NCBI RefSeq assembly: GCF_000337455.1
Contig: NZ_AOIU01000032.1
Span: 1 to 53,315 of the forward strand
DNA length: 53,315 bases
DNA from: Halosimplex carlsbadense 2-9-1
Lineage (GTDB): Archaea > Halobacteriota > Halobacteria > Halobacteriales > Haloarculaceae
Direction of reading: 5' to 3'
Within the stretch, counting starts at the first letter, position 1. Each line of letters begins with the position of its first letter. The notes under the pieces are model-generated. The model was not told the origin of the DNA, made no database searches, and saw only the letters and a program-made list of their open reading frames with translations. Positions 16,319 through 24,074 of this stretch are shown here, piece after piece. The position numbers and the translations under genes were made by a program.

Positions 16319-17047
16319 CTACTCGCGGTTCGAACCGTCGGACCCGTCGTCGGGCGAGGCGTCGGAGGACGGTCCGTCGTCGCTTTTGTCGCCGGCGTCG
16401 CCGTTTCCGGACTCCTCGCCTTCACCGTCGGTCGGGGCGTCGTCGGCGTCCGGAAGGTCGTCGAGGTCGCGCTTGATCGACTCCAACTCGGCGTCGACGT
16501 CGACCGAGACGGCGTCGTCACCGTCGCCGTCCGCGTCGGCCCGGCCGTCGCCCGACGACTCGTCGGCGTCCCCGTCCGGCGACCGGGTCGCGCCGTCGTC
16601 GGGAGTGCTCTCGCGGATCCGCCGCTGGATCTCCGCGCGCAACTCTCGGGCGTCGTCGAGCAACTCCGCGGCTTCGTCGTCGTTCGGTCGGCCCTCGACG
16701 GCGTCCTGGAGGCCGACGAGCGCCTCGTCGAGCCGCGAGAGCGTCGACTCGCTGGCCGATTTGGCCCGCTCGCGGAGCTGTTCGGTCTCGCGGCTCGCCG
16801 TCTCGGCGCCGTCGGCGAGCCGGAGCGCGCGCTGGAGGAGCCTGAGCGCGCGGATGTTCGTCTCCAGGATCAGGATGAACCCCGGGATCGCGACCTCGCT
16901 GGCGAACCGGCGCAGGTCCCGCGGCGTCGGGAGGCGCGGCCCCTCGTCGGGCCGCGGGGGCTCCAGTTCGTCCTCGAGTTCGCGGAGCGTCCGGACGAGG
17001 TCGGTGACCAGCCGCGCCAGGTCCTCGTCCGAGGAGTCGTCTGCCAT
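16319..17047 (-). CDS. Haloarchaeal hypothetical protein, helical with acidic tail
   Basis: A 242-residue protein of unknown function. Residues 1-150 are mostly helical with coiled-coil character (DLARLVTDLVRTLRELEDELEPP; ETEQLRERAKSASESTLSRLDEALVGLQDAVEG), with a hydrophobic stretch FASEVAIPGFILILETNIRALRLLQRAL (about 45-75). The last 90 residues are low-complexity Asp, Ser and Gly. The start is taken at the ATG giving MADDSSDEDL; a longer frame would prepend 13 non-acidic residues. The combination recalls a conserved haloarchaeal DUF family, possibly a membrane-associated scaffold. Confidence 0.6.
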   Translation of the reverse strand: MADDSSDEDLARLVTDLVRTLRELEDELEPPRPDEGPRLPTPRDLRRFASEVAIPGFILILETNIRALRLLQRALRLADGAETASRETEQLRERAKSASESTLSRLDEALVGLQDAVEGRPNDDEAAELLDDARELRAEIQRRIRESTPDDGATRSPDGDADESSGDGRADADGDGDDAVSVDVDAELESIKRDLDDLPDADDAPTDGEGEESGNGDAGDKSDDGPSSDASPDDGSDGSNRE

Positions 17048-17126
17048 GTTCCGACCAACGAGGCCCGACGGAAAAAACGTCACCACTCGCGGGACGGGTG
17101 ATCGACAGGACCGGCGGGTCGGGGAC

Positions 17127-18224
17127 TTACAGGTCCACGTCCGGGAAGTCGGCGGGGAGCGGTGCGGGGCGGCCGGGATCGGAGTCGATGGTCGCGAACG
17201 CGCTCTCCTCGGAGGACGTGCGGACGGCCGCCATCACGTCGAGGGCGTGGCCGGCGAGCGCGCCGCTGGCGCGGTGTTCCCAGTCGCTGCGGACGGCGAA
17301 GGCGAGGTCAGCCAGCCCGGCGCCGCGACCGGCGGTGTACTCGTGGGTCAGCGGGACTGTCTCCCAGTCGTCGTCCTCGTGGTCGCGGATCCGGACGGGC
17401 CCCTCGAAGTGGTTGGGGTCCGGCAGCGCGAGCGTCCCCTCGGTGCCGTAGATTTCGAAGGCGGGGAACGGCATCGTGGAGGCCTCGACGTCGAAACTCA
17501 TCAGCAGGTTCGCCGTCGCGCCGCTCGCGAAGTCGACGATGCCGGCCTCGTGGGTCGGTACTTCGACGTCGATCTCCTCGCCGTTCCGCGGATCGCTCTC
17601 GATGGTTCGAGTGGCGTGCGGGCGGCTGACCGAGCCGGCGACGCGCTCGGCGCTCCCCAGGAGAAAGACGAGCGCGGTCACGTAGTACGGCCCCATGTCG
17701 AACAGCGGCCCGCCGCCCTCCTTGTAGTAGAGGTCGGGGTTCGGGTGCCAGAGCTCGTGGCCCGGCGAGGTCCAGTGGGCGGTCGCGCCCACGGGCTCGC
17801 CGATGCGACCCTCGTCGAGGACCCGCCGGGCGGTCTGGAGCCCCGCGCCGAGGAACGTGTCCGGCGCCGACCCGACGAGCAGGTCCGACTCGGCGGCCCG
17901 GTCGCGGATCTCGGCGACCTCCTCGGGCGTCGTGGCGAAGGGCTTCTCCGTGTACACGTGGTTGCCCGCCGCAAGCGCGTCCGTGATCACCTGCACGTGG
18001 GCGCTGGGCGGCGTCAGGTTGACCACGGCCTCTACCGCGTCGGCGGCGAGTAGTTCGTCGACCGCCATCGCCTCGATCCCGTGTTCGGCGGCCGTCTCGC
18101 GCGCCAGATCGGCGTCCAGGTCGGCGCAGGCGACCAGTTCGAAGGCGTCGTGGACGTCGTCCGCGGCGAGATACCGGGAGCTGATGTTGCCACAACCGAC
18201 GAGACCGACCGAGAGCGGATCCAT
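17127..18224 (-). CDS. Gfo/Idh/MocA family NAD(P)-dependent oxidoreductase
   Basis: A sugar or cyclitol dehydrogenase of 365 residues. The N-terminal Rossmann motif is VGLVGCGNISSRYL, and the typical EKP motif (HVYTEKPFATTPEEV, around residues 93-107) marks the nucleotide-binding domain's catalytic Lys. The C-terminal domain begins near PVGATAHWTSPGHELWHPNPDLYYKEGGGPLFDMGPYYV, a signature of this family, where the Asp and His-like residues bind substrate. Substrate cannot be told from sequence. It stands alone, divergent from the iron-box gene. Confidence 0.82.
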   Translation of the reverse strand: MDPLSVGLVGCGNISSRYLAADDVHDAFELVACADLDADLARETAAEHGIEAMAVDELLAADAVEAVVNLTPPSAHVQVITDALAAGNHVYTEKPFATTPEEVAEIRDRAAESDLLVGSAPDTFLGAGLQTARRVLDEGRIGEPVGATAHWTSPGHELWHPNPDLYYKEGGGPLFDMGPYYVTALVFLLGSAERVAGSVSRPHATRTIESDPRNGEEIDVEVPTHEAGIVDFASGATANLLMSFDVEASTMPFPAFEIYGTEGTLALPDPNHFEGPVRIRDHEDDDWETVPLTHEYTAGRGAGLADLAFAVRSDWEHRASGALAGHALDVMAAVRTSSEESAFATIDSDPGRPAPLPADFPDVDL

Positions 18225-18335
18225 AGGCTGGGGTATGCGAGCGAGCTAATCAATCCCCACGACTCCGGACGGACGTTCCGCCGAACGGATTCGCGACCCT
18301 CGTCGGATAACGGGACCGACCGGAACGCTTATTCG

Positions 18336-18351
18336 TTTAGGTGGGCCTAAA
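18336..18351. promoter_or_regulatory. DtxR/SirR/Idr-type iron box before a 64-aa gene
   Basis: TTTAGGTGGGCCTAAA, a perfect 6-4-6 inverted repeat. It lies between CTTATTC (18328-18334, TATA-like) and the ATG at 18359, the same geometry as the box before the ferric transporter. Confidence 0.8.
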
Positions 18352-18358
18352 TCGAAGT

Positions 18359-18553
18359 ATGGAAACGACGGACGAGTCGGCCGAGGGGGGCCGATCCAGT
18401 GTCGACGCGGACGACCGGGCTGCCGAACGGGACTTCGAAGAGCGGCCGGGGATAGCCGCTCACTCCGCGACGGAGACGCGAACGGTGCTCACCGAAGCGG
18501 ACAACTGCGACGGCTGGATCGCGACCGACCTGACGGTCGAGCCCCGGCAGTAG
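18359..18553 (+). CDS. Small acidic protein under iron control
   Basis: A 64-residue, strongly acidic protein with one Cys (Cys50 in TEADNCDGWIATDLTVEP). The C-terminal segment ATETRTVLTEADNCDGWIATDLTVE looks like the conserved part of a haloarchaeal small-protein family; the first 30 residues are low-complexity. The ATG at 18359 is chosen because the iron box occupies 18336-18351, inside the longer open frame. Its stop is only 3 bases from the end of dpsA on the other strand, so transcription past the stop would be antisense to dpsA. Function unknown; a role in the low-iron response is inferred from the box. Confidence 0.65.
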   Translation: METTDESAEGGRSSVDADDRAAERDFEERPGIAAHSATETRTVLTEADNCDGWIATDLTVEPRQ

Positions 18554-18556
18554 GGC

Positions 18557-19105
18557 TCACTTCTCGACGGCTTCGGGCGTGACCAGCGTGTCGTCTTCGA
18601 GGTAGTGTTCGACGTGGTGGGCGTCTTCCTCGACCTGGACGAGGATCTCGCGGAGGATCTCCGCGGTAGCGTGGTCGCCGAGGTCGGCCGCGAGTTCGAC
18701 GTGGTCGCGGAGACTCTCGATGTTGTCGCCGTAGATCGCCAGGTCGTGCTCCAGCGACGTCCGGATGTCGTACACGTCGTCGCCTTCGGATTCGACGGGC
18801 GCCGTCTCGGCGATGTTCGTCGGGCTCGACACCGGCGTCCCGCCGAGCGCCTGCAGCCGCTCTGCGATCTCGTCGGCCGCCTCCTCGGCGTTGCCCGCGG
18901 CCTCACCGAGGAAGACGTGCAGGTCGCGGAACTCCGCGCCTTCCACGTTCCAGTGGTGTTTCTTCAGCTGGTGGTAGAGCACGTACGTCGACGCCAGGTC
19001 CGCGTTCAGCGCCTCGACGATCTGCTCGGCCTTCCCCCGTTCGAGCCGCAGCGAGTTCTCCTCGACCGTCCCGGCTTCCTGTCGCACGTGTTTCTGTGTA
19101 CTCAT
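18557..19105 (-). CDS. dpsA: DpsA ferritin-like iron-storage and DNA-protection protein
   Basis: Oxidises and stores iron in a 12-subunit shell, limiting Fenton damage. The 182 residues from MSTQKHVRQE match haloarchaeal DpsA length. The Dps ferroxidase ligands are seen in LYHQLKKHHWNVEGAEFRDLHVFLGEAAGNAEEAADEIAERLQALGG (His, Asp and Glu at the inter-subunit site). A longer frame starting RRAPVDPDA is rejected because DpsA begins MSTQ and a TATA-like CCTTATGCG lies about 27-35 bases before this ATG. The gene converges tail-to-tail on the iron-box gene with a 3-base gap. Confidence 0.92.
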   Translation of the reverse strand: MSTQKHVRQEAGTVEENSLRLERGKAEQIVEALNADLASTYVLYHQLKKHHWNVEGAEFRDLHVFLGEAAGNAEEAADEIAERLQALGGTPVSSPTNIAETAPVESEGDDVYDIRTSLEHDLAIYGDNIESLRDHVELAADLGDHATAEILREILVQVEEDAHHVEHYLEDDTLVTPEAVEK

Positions 19106-19228
19106 TGCGTCCGGATCGACGGGCGCTCGACGCATAAGGATTGCTATTCGAAAACTATTTTTTCAGATTCGGCAAAACAGATTGTCCTTTTGGACCCGAA
19201 TCCTCGCAGGTGCGTGCATCGTGACGGT

Positions 19229-19615
19229 TCAGGGACGCGTCAACACGAGCGCGGCGTCGCCGTCCAGCCGCCCCGTCTCGACGCCCGCCTCGGACGGGGC
19301 GGCCCGCGCCTGTGCGTCGTGAACCGCCAGCAGGGCAGCGCTCTCCGTCTCGTCCAGTCCGAGGTCGTCGGTGAACTCCGCCCAGACGTGTTCGGGGAGC
19401 GCCAAGTAGTACGCGCCCTCGGTCCGCCCCACGAGCGGGTCCTGATGGAAGTAGTTGCGCCACTCGTAGACGATGTCCTCGACGCCCGGTAGCTCGCGCA
19501 CGTTCGACTGGTGCGTGCGGACGATGTCGGTCAGTCGCTCGACGGCAACGTCGCGGTCGGCCGCGACCGACTCGAGGACCGCCTCGTCGAAGGCCGCGAG
19601 TTCGTCTCTGGTCAT
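19229..19615 (-). CDS. Haloarchaeal hypothetical protein
   Basis: A 128-residue acidic protein, no family recognised. It begins MTRDELAAFDEAVLESVAADRDVAVERLTDIVRTHQ, a helical N-terminus, and then WRNYFHQDPLVGRTEGAYYLALPEHVWAEF, where several aromatic residues suggest a folded core. It ends DGDAALVLTRP. Single-gene unit between dpsA and acd. GC-rich third positions and acidic composition argue it is a real gene. Confidence 0.6.
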   Translation of the reverse strand: MTRDELAAFDEAVLESVAADRDVAVERLTDIVRTHQSNVRELPGVEDIVYEWRNYFHQDPLVGRTEGAYYLALPEHVWAEFTDDLGLDETESAALLAVHDAQARAAPSEAGVETGRLDGDAALVLTRP

Positions 19616-19792
19616 TCGCCGATAGTGGACGTGCCAGCGGGTTTATCCTTGCGCTCCCGCGGGGGAGACGCGGTCCGCGAGGCGGAGCGGTTCGTAGGCG
19701 GAGCGACGGACTGTGGAGCCGTTAGCGGCGGCCGGGGACCGGAGTCCCGATCCACCCACCCGTCTTCTTGCGATGTGAGAAGCCGGGGTAGC

Positions 19793-19800
19793 CTATAAAG
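19793..19800 (+). promoter_or_regulatory. TATA box of acd
   Basis: CTATAAAG lies 26-33 bases before the ATG at 19826, the spacing expected for an archaeal promoter with little or no leader. The remaining 180 bases of the gap before it show nothing else I can support. Confidence 0.6.
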
Positions 19801-19825
19801 CCGGTCGGGTCGAACGTCGGAGTAG

Positions 19826-21928
19826 ATGGGCGAACTAGCGACGCTCTTCGGACCGGAACGAGTCGCCGTCGTGGGCGCGACCGACCGGGACGGGTCGGTC
19901 GGGCGGGCGATCACGGCGAACCTCCTCGCCGACTTCGAGGGGGACGTCGTCGCCGTCAACCCCACGAAAGACGAGGTCCTGGGACTGGAGAGCCACGACA
20001 GTGTCGGAGCCGTCCCCGACGTAGACGTGGCCGTCGTCGTGGTGCCGCCCCCTATCGTCCTCGACGCCATCCGCGAGGCCGCAGAGGCGGGGATCCGCGA
20101 CGTGGTCGTCATCACCGCCGGTTTCGGCGAGTCCGGCAGCGAGGGCGCCCGCCGCGAGCGGGAGCTCCGGGAACTGGCCGCCGAGTACGACCTCAACGTC
20201 GTCGGGCCCAATAGTTTAGGAATCATGAACACCGGTGTCGGTCTCAACGCCACGTTCGGCCCCGAGAACGCTCAGGAGGGGTCGATCTCGTTCATGAGCC
20301 AGTCGGGCGCGTTCGTGACCGCGGTCGTCGACTGGGCCAACGACCGCAACCTCGGGTTCCACAACGTCGTCTCGCTGGGGAACAAGGCCGTCCTCGACGA
20401 GTCCGACTTCGTCCGCGAGTGGGGCGAGGACCCCGATACCGACGTAATCTTGGGCTATCTCGAAGACGTGGTCGACGGCCGCGCGTTCGTCGAATCGGCC
20501 CGGGAGGTCTCGCAGGACACACCCATCGTCGTCGTCAAGTCCGGCCGCACCGAGGCCGGCGCCTCCGCGGCCGCCTCCCACACCGGCGCCATCGCCGGCT
20601 CCGAGGAGGCCTACGAGGCCGCGCTCGACCAGGCGGGCGTGCTCCGGGTCGACACCGTCCAGGACCTCTTCGACTTCGGGAGCATCCTCGCCGGGCAGCC
20701 CCTGCCCGAGCGCGACGGCGTCGCGATCGTCACCAACGCCGGCGGCCCCGGCGTGATGACGACCGACGCCGTCGGCGACTCGGACCTCTCGCTCGCCTCG
20801 TTCACCGACGAGACGGTCGAGCGGCTCCAGGAGGCGCTCCCCGACGAGGCCAACGTCTACAACCCCGTCGACATCATCGGCGACGCGCCGGTCGAGCGCT
20901 TCGCGGAGGCGCTAGACATCGCGCTGGCCGACCCGAACGTCGGCGCCGCGGTCGTGCTGGCCTGCCCGACGGCGCCGCTCTCCTACGAGGTCCTGGCCGA
21001 CGCGGTCGTCGAGTTACAGGCCGACCACCAGGTCCCGGTCGCCGCGACGCTGATGGGCGGCTCCTCGGCCCGCGAGGCCAACGAACGGCTCTCGCAGGTC
21101 GGCATCCCGACGTACTTCGACCCCGCCCGCGCGGTTCGCAGCCTCGACGCACTCCGGGCGTACCGCGAGATCGGCCAGCGGGAGTACACCGAACCGGAGA
21201 CGTTCGACGTCGACCGCGAGGCGGCCCGCGAGATCCTCGAATCGGCGGCCCGCCGCGACACCAACCGACTGGGCGTCGAGGCGATGGACCTGCTCGACGC
21301 CTACGGCATCCCGACGCCCGACGGCGATATCGTCGACGCCCGCTCGGACGCGGTCGAAGCCGCCGAGCGGATAGCACCCGACGGCGAGGTGGTCATGAAG
21401 ATCGTCAGCCCCGACATCCTGCACAAGTCGGACATCGGCGGCGTCGCCGTCGGCGTCCCGCCCGGGGAAGTCGGCGACACCTACGAGGACCTGGTGACCC
21501 GCGCGCGCAACTACCAGCCCGACGCGACGATCCTCGGCGTGCAGGTCCAGGAGATGGTCGATCTGGACAGCGGCGTCGAGACGATCGCGGGCATGAACCG
21601 CGACCCGCAGTTCGGGCCGCTGGTCCTGTTCGGCCTCGGCGGCATCTTCGTCGAGGTGCTGGAGGACACGACCCTCCGGGTCGCACCCGTCAGCGAGTCG
21701 TCGGCCCGCGAGATGCTCGACGAGATCGACGCCGCGCCGCTGTTGCGAGGCGCCCGCGGCCGCGACCCGGTCGACGAGGGGAGCGTCGTCGAGACGCTCC
21801 AGCGCCTCTCGCAGCTGGTCACCGACTTCCCCGCTATCGTGGAACTGGACATCAACCCGCTCGTCGCCACCCCCGACGGCGCACAGGCCGTCGACGTGCG
21901 ACTCACCATCGACCAGGAGCAGCTATGA
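19826..21928 (+). CDS. acd: Acetate--CoA ligase (ADP-forming), single-chain
   Basis: Converts acyl-CoA plus ADP and phosphate to acid, CoA and ATP (and the reverse). The 700-residue chain fuses alpha and beta parts: CoA-binding domain (1-130, ERVAVVGATDRDGSVGRAI), succinyl-CoA-synthetase-like domains with the phosphorylated His252 in SHTGAIAGSE, and a C-terminal ATP-grasp domain from about 470 (MDLLDAYGIPTPDGDIVDARSDAV...VVMKIVSPDILHKSDIGGV). In haloarchaea this enzyme makes acetate during overflow metabolism. It overlaps the next gene by 4 bases (ATGA). Confidence 0.9.
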   Translation: MGELATLFGPERVAVVGATDRDGSVGRAITANLLADFEGDVVAVNPTKDEVLGLESHDSVGAVPDVDVAVVVVPPPIVLDAIREAAEAGIRDVVVITAGFGESGSEGARRERELRELAAEYDLNVVGPNSLGIMNTGVGLNATFGPENAQEGSISFMSQSGAFVTAVVDWANDRNLGFHNVVSLGNKAVLDESDFVREWGEDPDTDVILGYLEDVVDGRAFVESAREVSQDTPIVVVKSGRTEAGASAAASHTGAIAGSEEAYEAALDQAGVLRVDTVQDLFDFGSILAGQPLPERDGVAIVTNAGGPGVMTTDAVGDSDLSLASFTDETVERLQEALPDEANVYNPVDIIGDAPVERFAEALDIALADPNVGAAVVLACPTAPLSYEVLADAVVELQADHQVPVAATLMGGSSAREANERLSQVGIPTYFDPARAVRSLDALRAYREIGQREYTEPETFDVDREAAREILESAARRDTNRLGVEAMDLLDAYGIPTPDGDIVDARSDAVEAAERIAPDGEVVMKIVSPDILHKSDIGGVAVGVPPGEVGDTYEDLVTRARNYQPDATILGVQVQEMVDLDSGVETIAGMNRDPQFGPLVLFGLGGIFVEVLEDTTLRVAPVSESSAREMLDEIDAAPLLRGARGRDPVDEGSVVETLQRLSQLVTDFPAIVELDINPLVATPDGAQAVDVRLTIDQEQL

Positions 21929-23079
21929 ACCCGATATTCGTCACCTCGACCGGAGAAGGCACCGGCAAGACAGCCATCGCGATCGCCGTCGCGAAACTCG
22001 CACAGGACCGCGGCCTCGACGTGGCCTACTTCAAGCCGAAGGGCACGCGACTGAAGAGCCCCGTCGGGAAGACCCGCGACGAGGACCCGCTGCTCGCCAG
22101 GGAGATGCTCGGCATCGAGGCCGACCTCGCCGACCTCGAACCCGTCGTCTACTCCCCCGCGTTCATCGAGGAGGCGATCCGCGGCAACCGCGACGGCGAG
22201 GTCCGCGAGCGGGTGCGAGAGCACTTCGACGCCCTCGCCGACGACTACGACCTCGTCGTCGTGGAGGGCGGCGGCCGCCTGGAGACCGGCGGCATCGTCG
22301 GCCTGACCGACCCCGACGTGGCCGAGCTGCTCGACGCTCGCACGGTCGTCGTCGGCGGCTACGCCAACCCGGCCGACGTGGACGGAGTGCTCGCCGCCGC
22401 CCGACAGTTCGAGGACCACCTCGCGGGCGTGCTGTTCAACGCCGTCGCGGACGCGAACTTCGACTCGCTGAACACGGACGTGGTGCCGTTCCTCGAAGCG
22501 CGGGACATCCCCGTCCTCGGCATCGTCCCGCGCGTGCAGGAACTGGCCGGCATCACCGTCGCGGACCTGGCCGACGCGGTCGGTGCCGACCTCCTCAATC
22601 CCGAGGCCTCGACCGACGGCTTCGTCGAGCGCTTCGCCGTCGGCGCGATGGGCAGCGACGCGGCGCTGCGCCACTTCCGACGGATGCGCAACGCCGCCAT
22701 GATAACCGGCGGCGACCGCTCGGAGATCCAGGCGGCCGCCCTCGAAGCACCGGGCATCGAGACGATCGTCCTCACCGGCGGGCTCAGACCCTCCGGCGCC
22801 ATCCTCGGCAAGGCGGCGGAGGCCGACGTGCCGGTCCTGCTCGTCCAGTCCGACACCAAAGTCACCGTCGACCGGATCGAGAGCGTGCTCTCGACCGGGC
22901 GGACCCGCGATCCCGAGACCGTCGAGCGGATGGTCGACCTCCTGGCCGACCACGCCGACCTAGACGGGCTGTTCGCGGCCCGCGAACCGAGTCTCGATAC
23001 CGACTCCGAGGCCGGCGACGACACCGGCACCGACGGCGGTACCGAACCCGACGACGACGCCGAGACCGGCGAGAAGTGA
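21925..23079 (+). CDS. Phosphotransacetylase-family protein (P-loop + DRTGG, no catalytic domain)
   Basis: A 384-residue protein matching only the regulatory N-terminal half of long bacterial Pta. Residues 1-210 form a dethiobiotin-synthetase-like P-loop domain (GEGTGKT at 10-16; VVEGGGRLETGGIVGL), and 215-330 a DRTGG domain (GAMGSDAALRHFRRMRNAAMITGGDRSEIQAAALE). The phosphate acetyltransferase catalytic domain is absent, and the last 30 residues are an acidic tail. Translational coupling to acd suggests it regulates or partners that enzyme in acetyl-CoA/acetate exchange, but this is inference. Not a BioD despite fold similarity. Confidence 0.8.
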   Translation: MNPIFVTSTGEGTGKTAIAIAVAKLAQDRGLDVAYFKPKGTRLKSPVGKTRDEDPLLAREMLGIEADLADLEPVVYSPAFIEEAIRGNRDGEVRERVREHFDALADDYDLVVVEGGGRLETGGIVGLTDPDVAELLDARTVVVGGYANPADVDGVLAAARQFEDHLAGVLFNAVADANFDSLNTDVVPFLEARDIPVLGIVPRVQELAGITVADLADAVGADLLNPEASTDGFVERFAVGAMGSDAALRHFRRMRNAAMITGGDRSEIQAAALEAPGIETIVLTGGLRPSGAILGKAAEADVPVLLVQSDTKVTVDRIESVLSTGRTRDPETVERMVDLLADHADLDGLFAAREPSLDTDSEAGDDTGTDGGTEPDDDAETGEK

Positions 23080-23246
23080 CGACACGAAGGCGGGCACCGG
23101 CGGACCCGAAACAGCCCTCGAAACCGGGACGCGGCAGTTCGGAAGGGTCTTGCTCGACGGGTAACGGGGTCTTACCTCGGTAACGTAGGGATTCGGACCG
23201 CGAACGATCGCGTACACTTTTACGCTCTCGAACCTTCGTTTCCGAT

Positions 23247-23262
23247 GGAGCCAGTTGGCTCC
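23247..23262. terminator. Stem-loop between convergent acd operon and bioD
   Basis: GGAGCC-AGTT-GGCTCC forms a perfect 6-bp stem with a 4-base loop in the 257-base convergent gap; a second short hairpin (GGGGCCTCCCGCCCC, about 23278-23292) follows. No T-run follows directly, so the terminator role is tentative. The rest of the gap shows no gene. Confidence 0.35.
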
Positions 23263-23336
23263 GTAGTGTCACACGCTGGGGCCTCCCGCCCCACCGTTCC
23301 CCTTTGTTCCGCGGTCCACGCCCGGGAGCGACCGCG

Positions 23337-24074
23337 TCATTCGGCCGGAGACGCGTCGCGTCGGTGAGTCGGGAACACGTCGACCGGGAGGTGTTCGCGG
23401 ACGCCGGCGACGGCGTCGCCGGGTTCGTCGATGGCCAGCGGCGGGAGCGTCCAGACCGGGCGGTCGGTCATGTCGGCGAGCACGTCGGGGTTGGTCCGCT
23501 CTGCGACCGACGCGCCCTCGTACTCGTTGAGAACGACGCCCGCCACCGCACACCCGCGGCGTTCGAGCGCTTCGACCGTCAGCGCCGTGTGGTTGAGCGT
23601 CCCGAGCCCGGAGCCAGCGACGACCAGCGCGGGCGCACCGAGATCCGCCACGAGGTCGACGACCTCCCGGTCGTCGGCCAGCGGGACGCGCAGCCCGCCG
23701 ACGCCCTCGACGACGCCGACCGCCGCATCGGCGAGTTCGCGCGCACAGCCGTCGCGGATCGACTCGTAGGACAGATCGACGCCCTCGCGCTCGGCCGCGA
23801 CGGCCGGCGCGAGCGCCGGCTTCAGCCGTTCGAGGCAGGTCGCGGCCGCGTCGGTCCCGCACGCCTCGGCCACGAAACCGGCGTCGTCGTCCGGCGGATA
23901 GCCCGTCTGTGCCGGTTTGACGGCCCGCGCGTCGACCCCAGCCCTCCGGAGCCACCCGACCAGCCCCGCCGTGACGACCGTCTTCCCGACGCCCGTGTCC
24001 GTGCCGACGACCGCGAACTCCGACACGTCGTCGACGAGGAGTTCCGACGCACGCCCCGTCCGGTCGTCGCTCAC
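23337..24074 (-). CDS. bioD: Dethiobiotin synthase
   Basis: ATP-dependent ring closure of 7,8-diaminopelargonate with CO2 to dethiobiotin. The 245-residue chain has the P-loop GTDTGVGKT at 24-32 and the diaminopelargonate-binding KPAQTGYPPDDDAG at about 57-70; VVEGVGGLRVPL is the second nucleotide-site motif. Its start overlaps the end of bioF by 4 bases. Last gene of the biotin run. Confidence 0.92.
   Translation of the reverse strand: MSDDRTGRASELLVDDVSEFAVVGTDTGVGKTVVTAGLVGWLRRAGVDARAVKPAQTGYPPDDDAGFVAEACGTDAAATCLERLKPALAPAVAAEREGVDLSYESIRDGCARELADAAVGVVEGVGGLRVPLADDREVVDLVADLGAPALVVAGSGLGTLNHTALTVEALERRGCAVAGVVLNEYEGASVAERTNPDVLADMTDRPVWTLPPLAIDEPGDAVAGVREHLPVDVFPTHRRDASPAE

Noticed and set aside
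20210..20225. TTTAGG inside acd resembling half an iron box
   Set aside because: It lacks the CCTAAA half and lies within a coding region.
20419..21924. Arg-rich frame leading into the Pta-like gene
   Set aside because: The acd gene occupies this region in another frame; only the part from ATG 21925 has family motifs.
23337..24074. bioD as a second Pta-like domain protein
   Set aside because: It has the full diaminopelargonate-binding motif KPAQTGYPPDDDAG, normal BioD length and a 4-base overlap with bioF.
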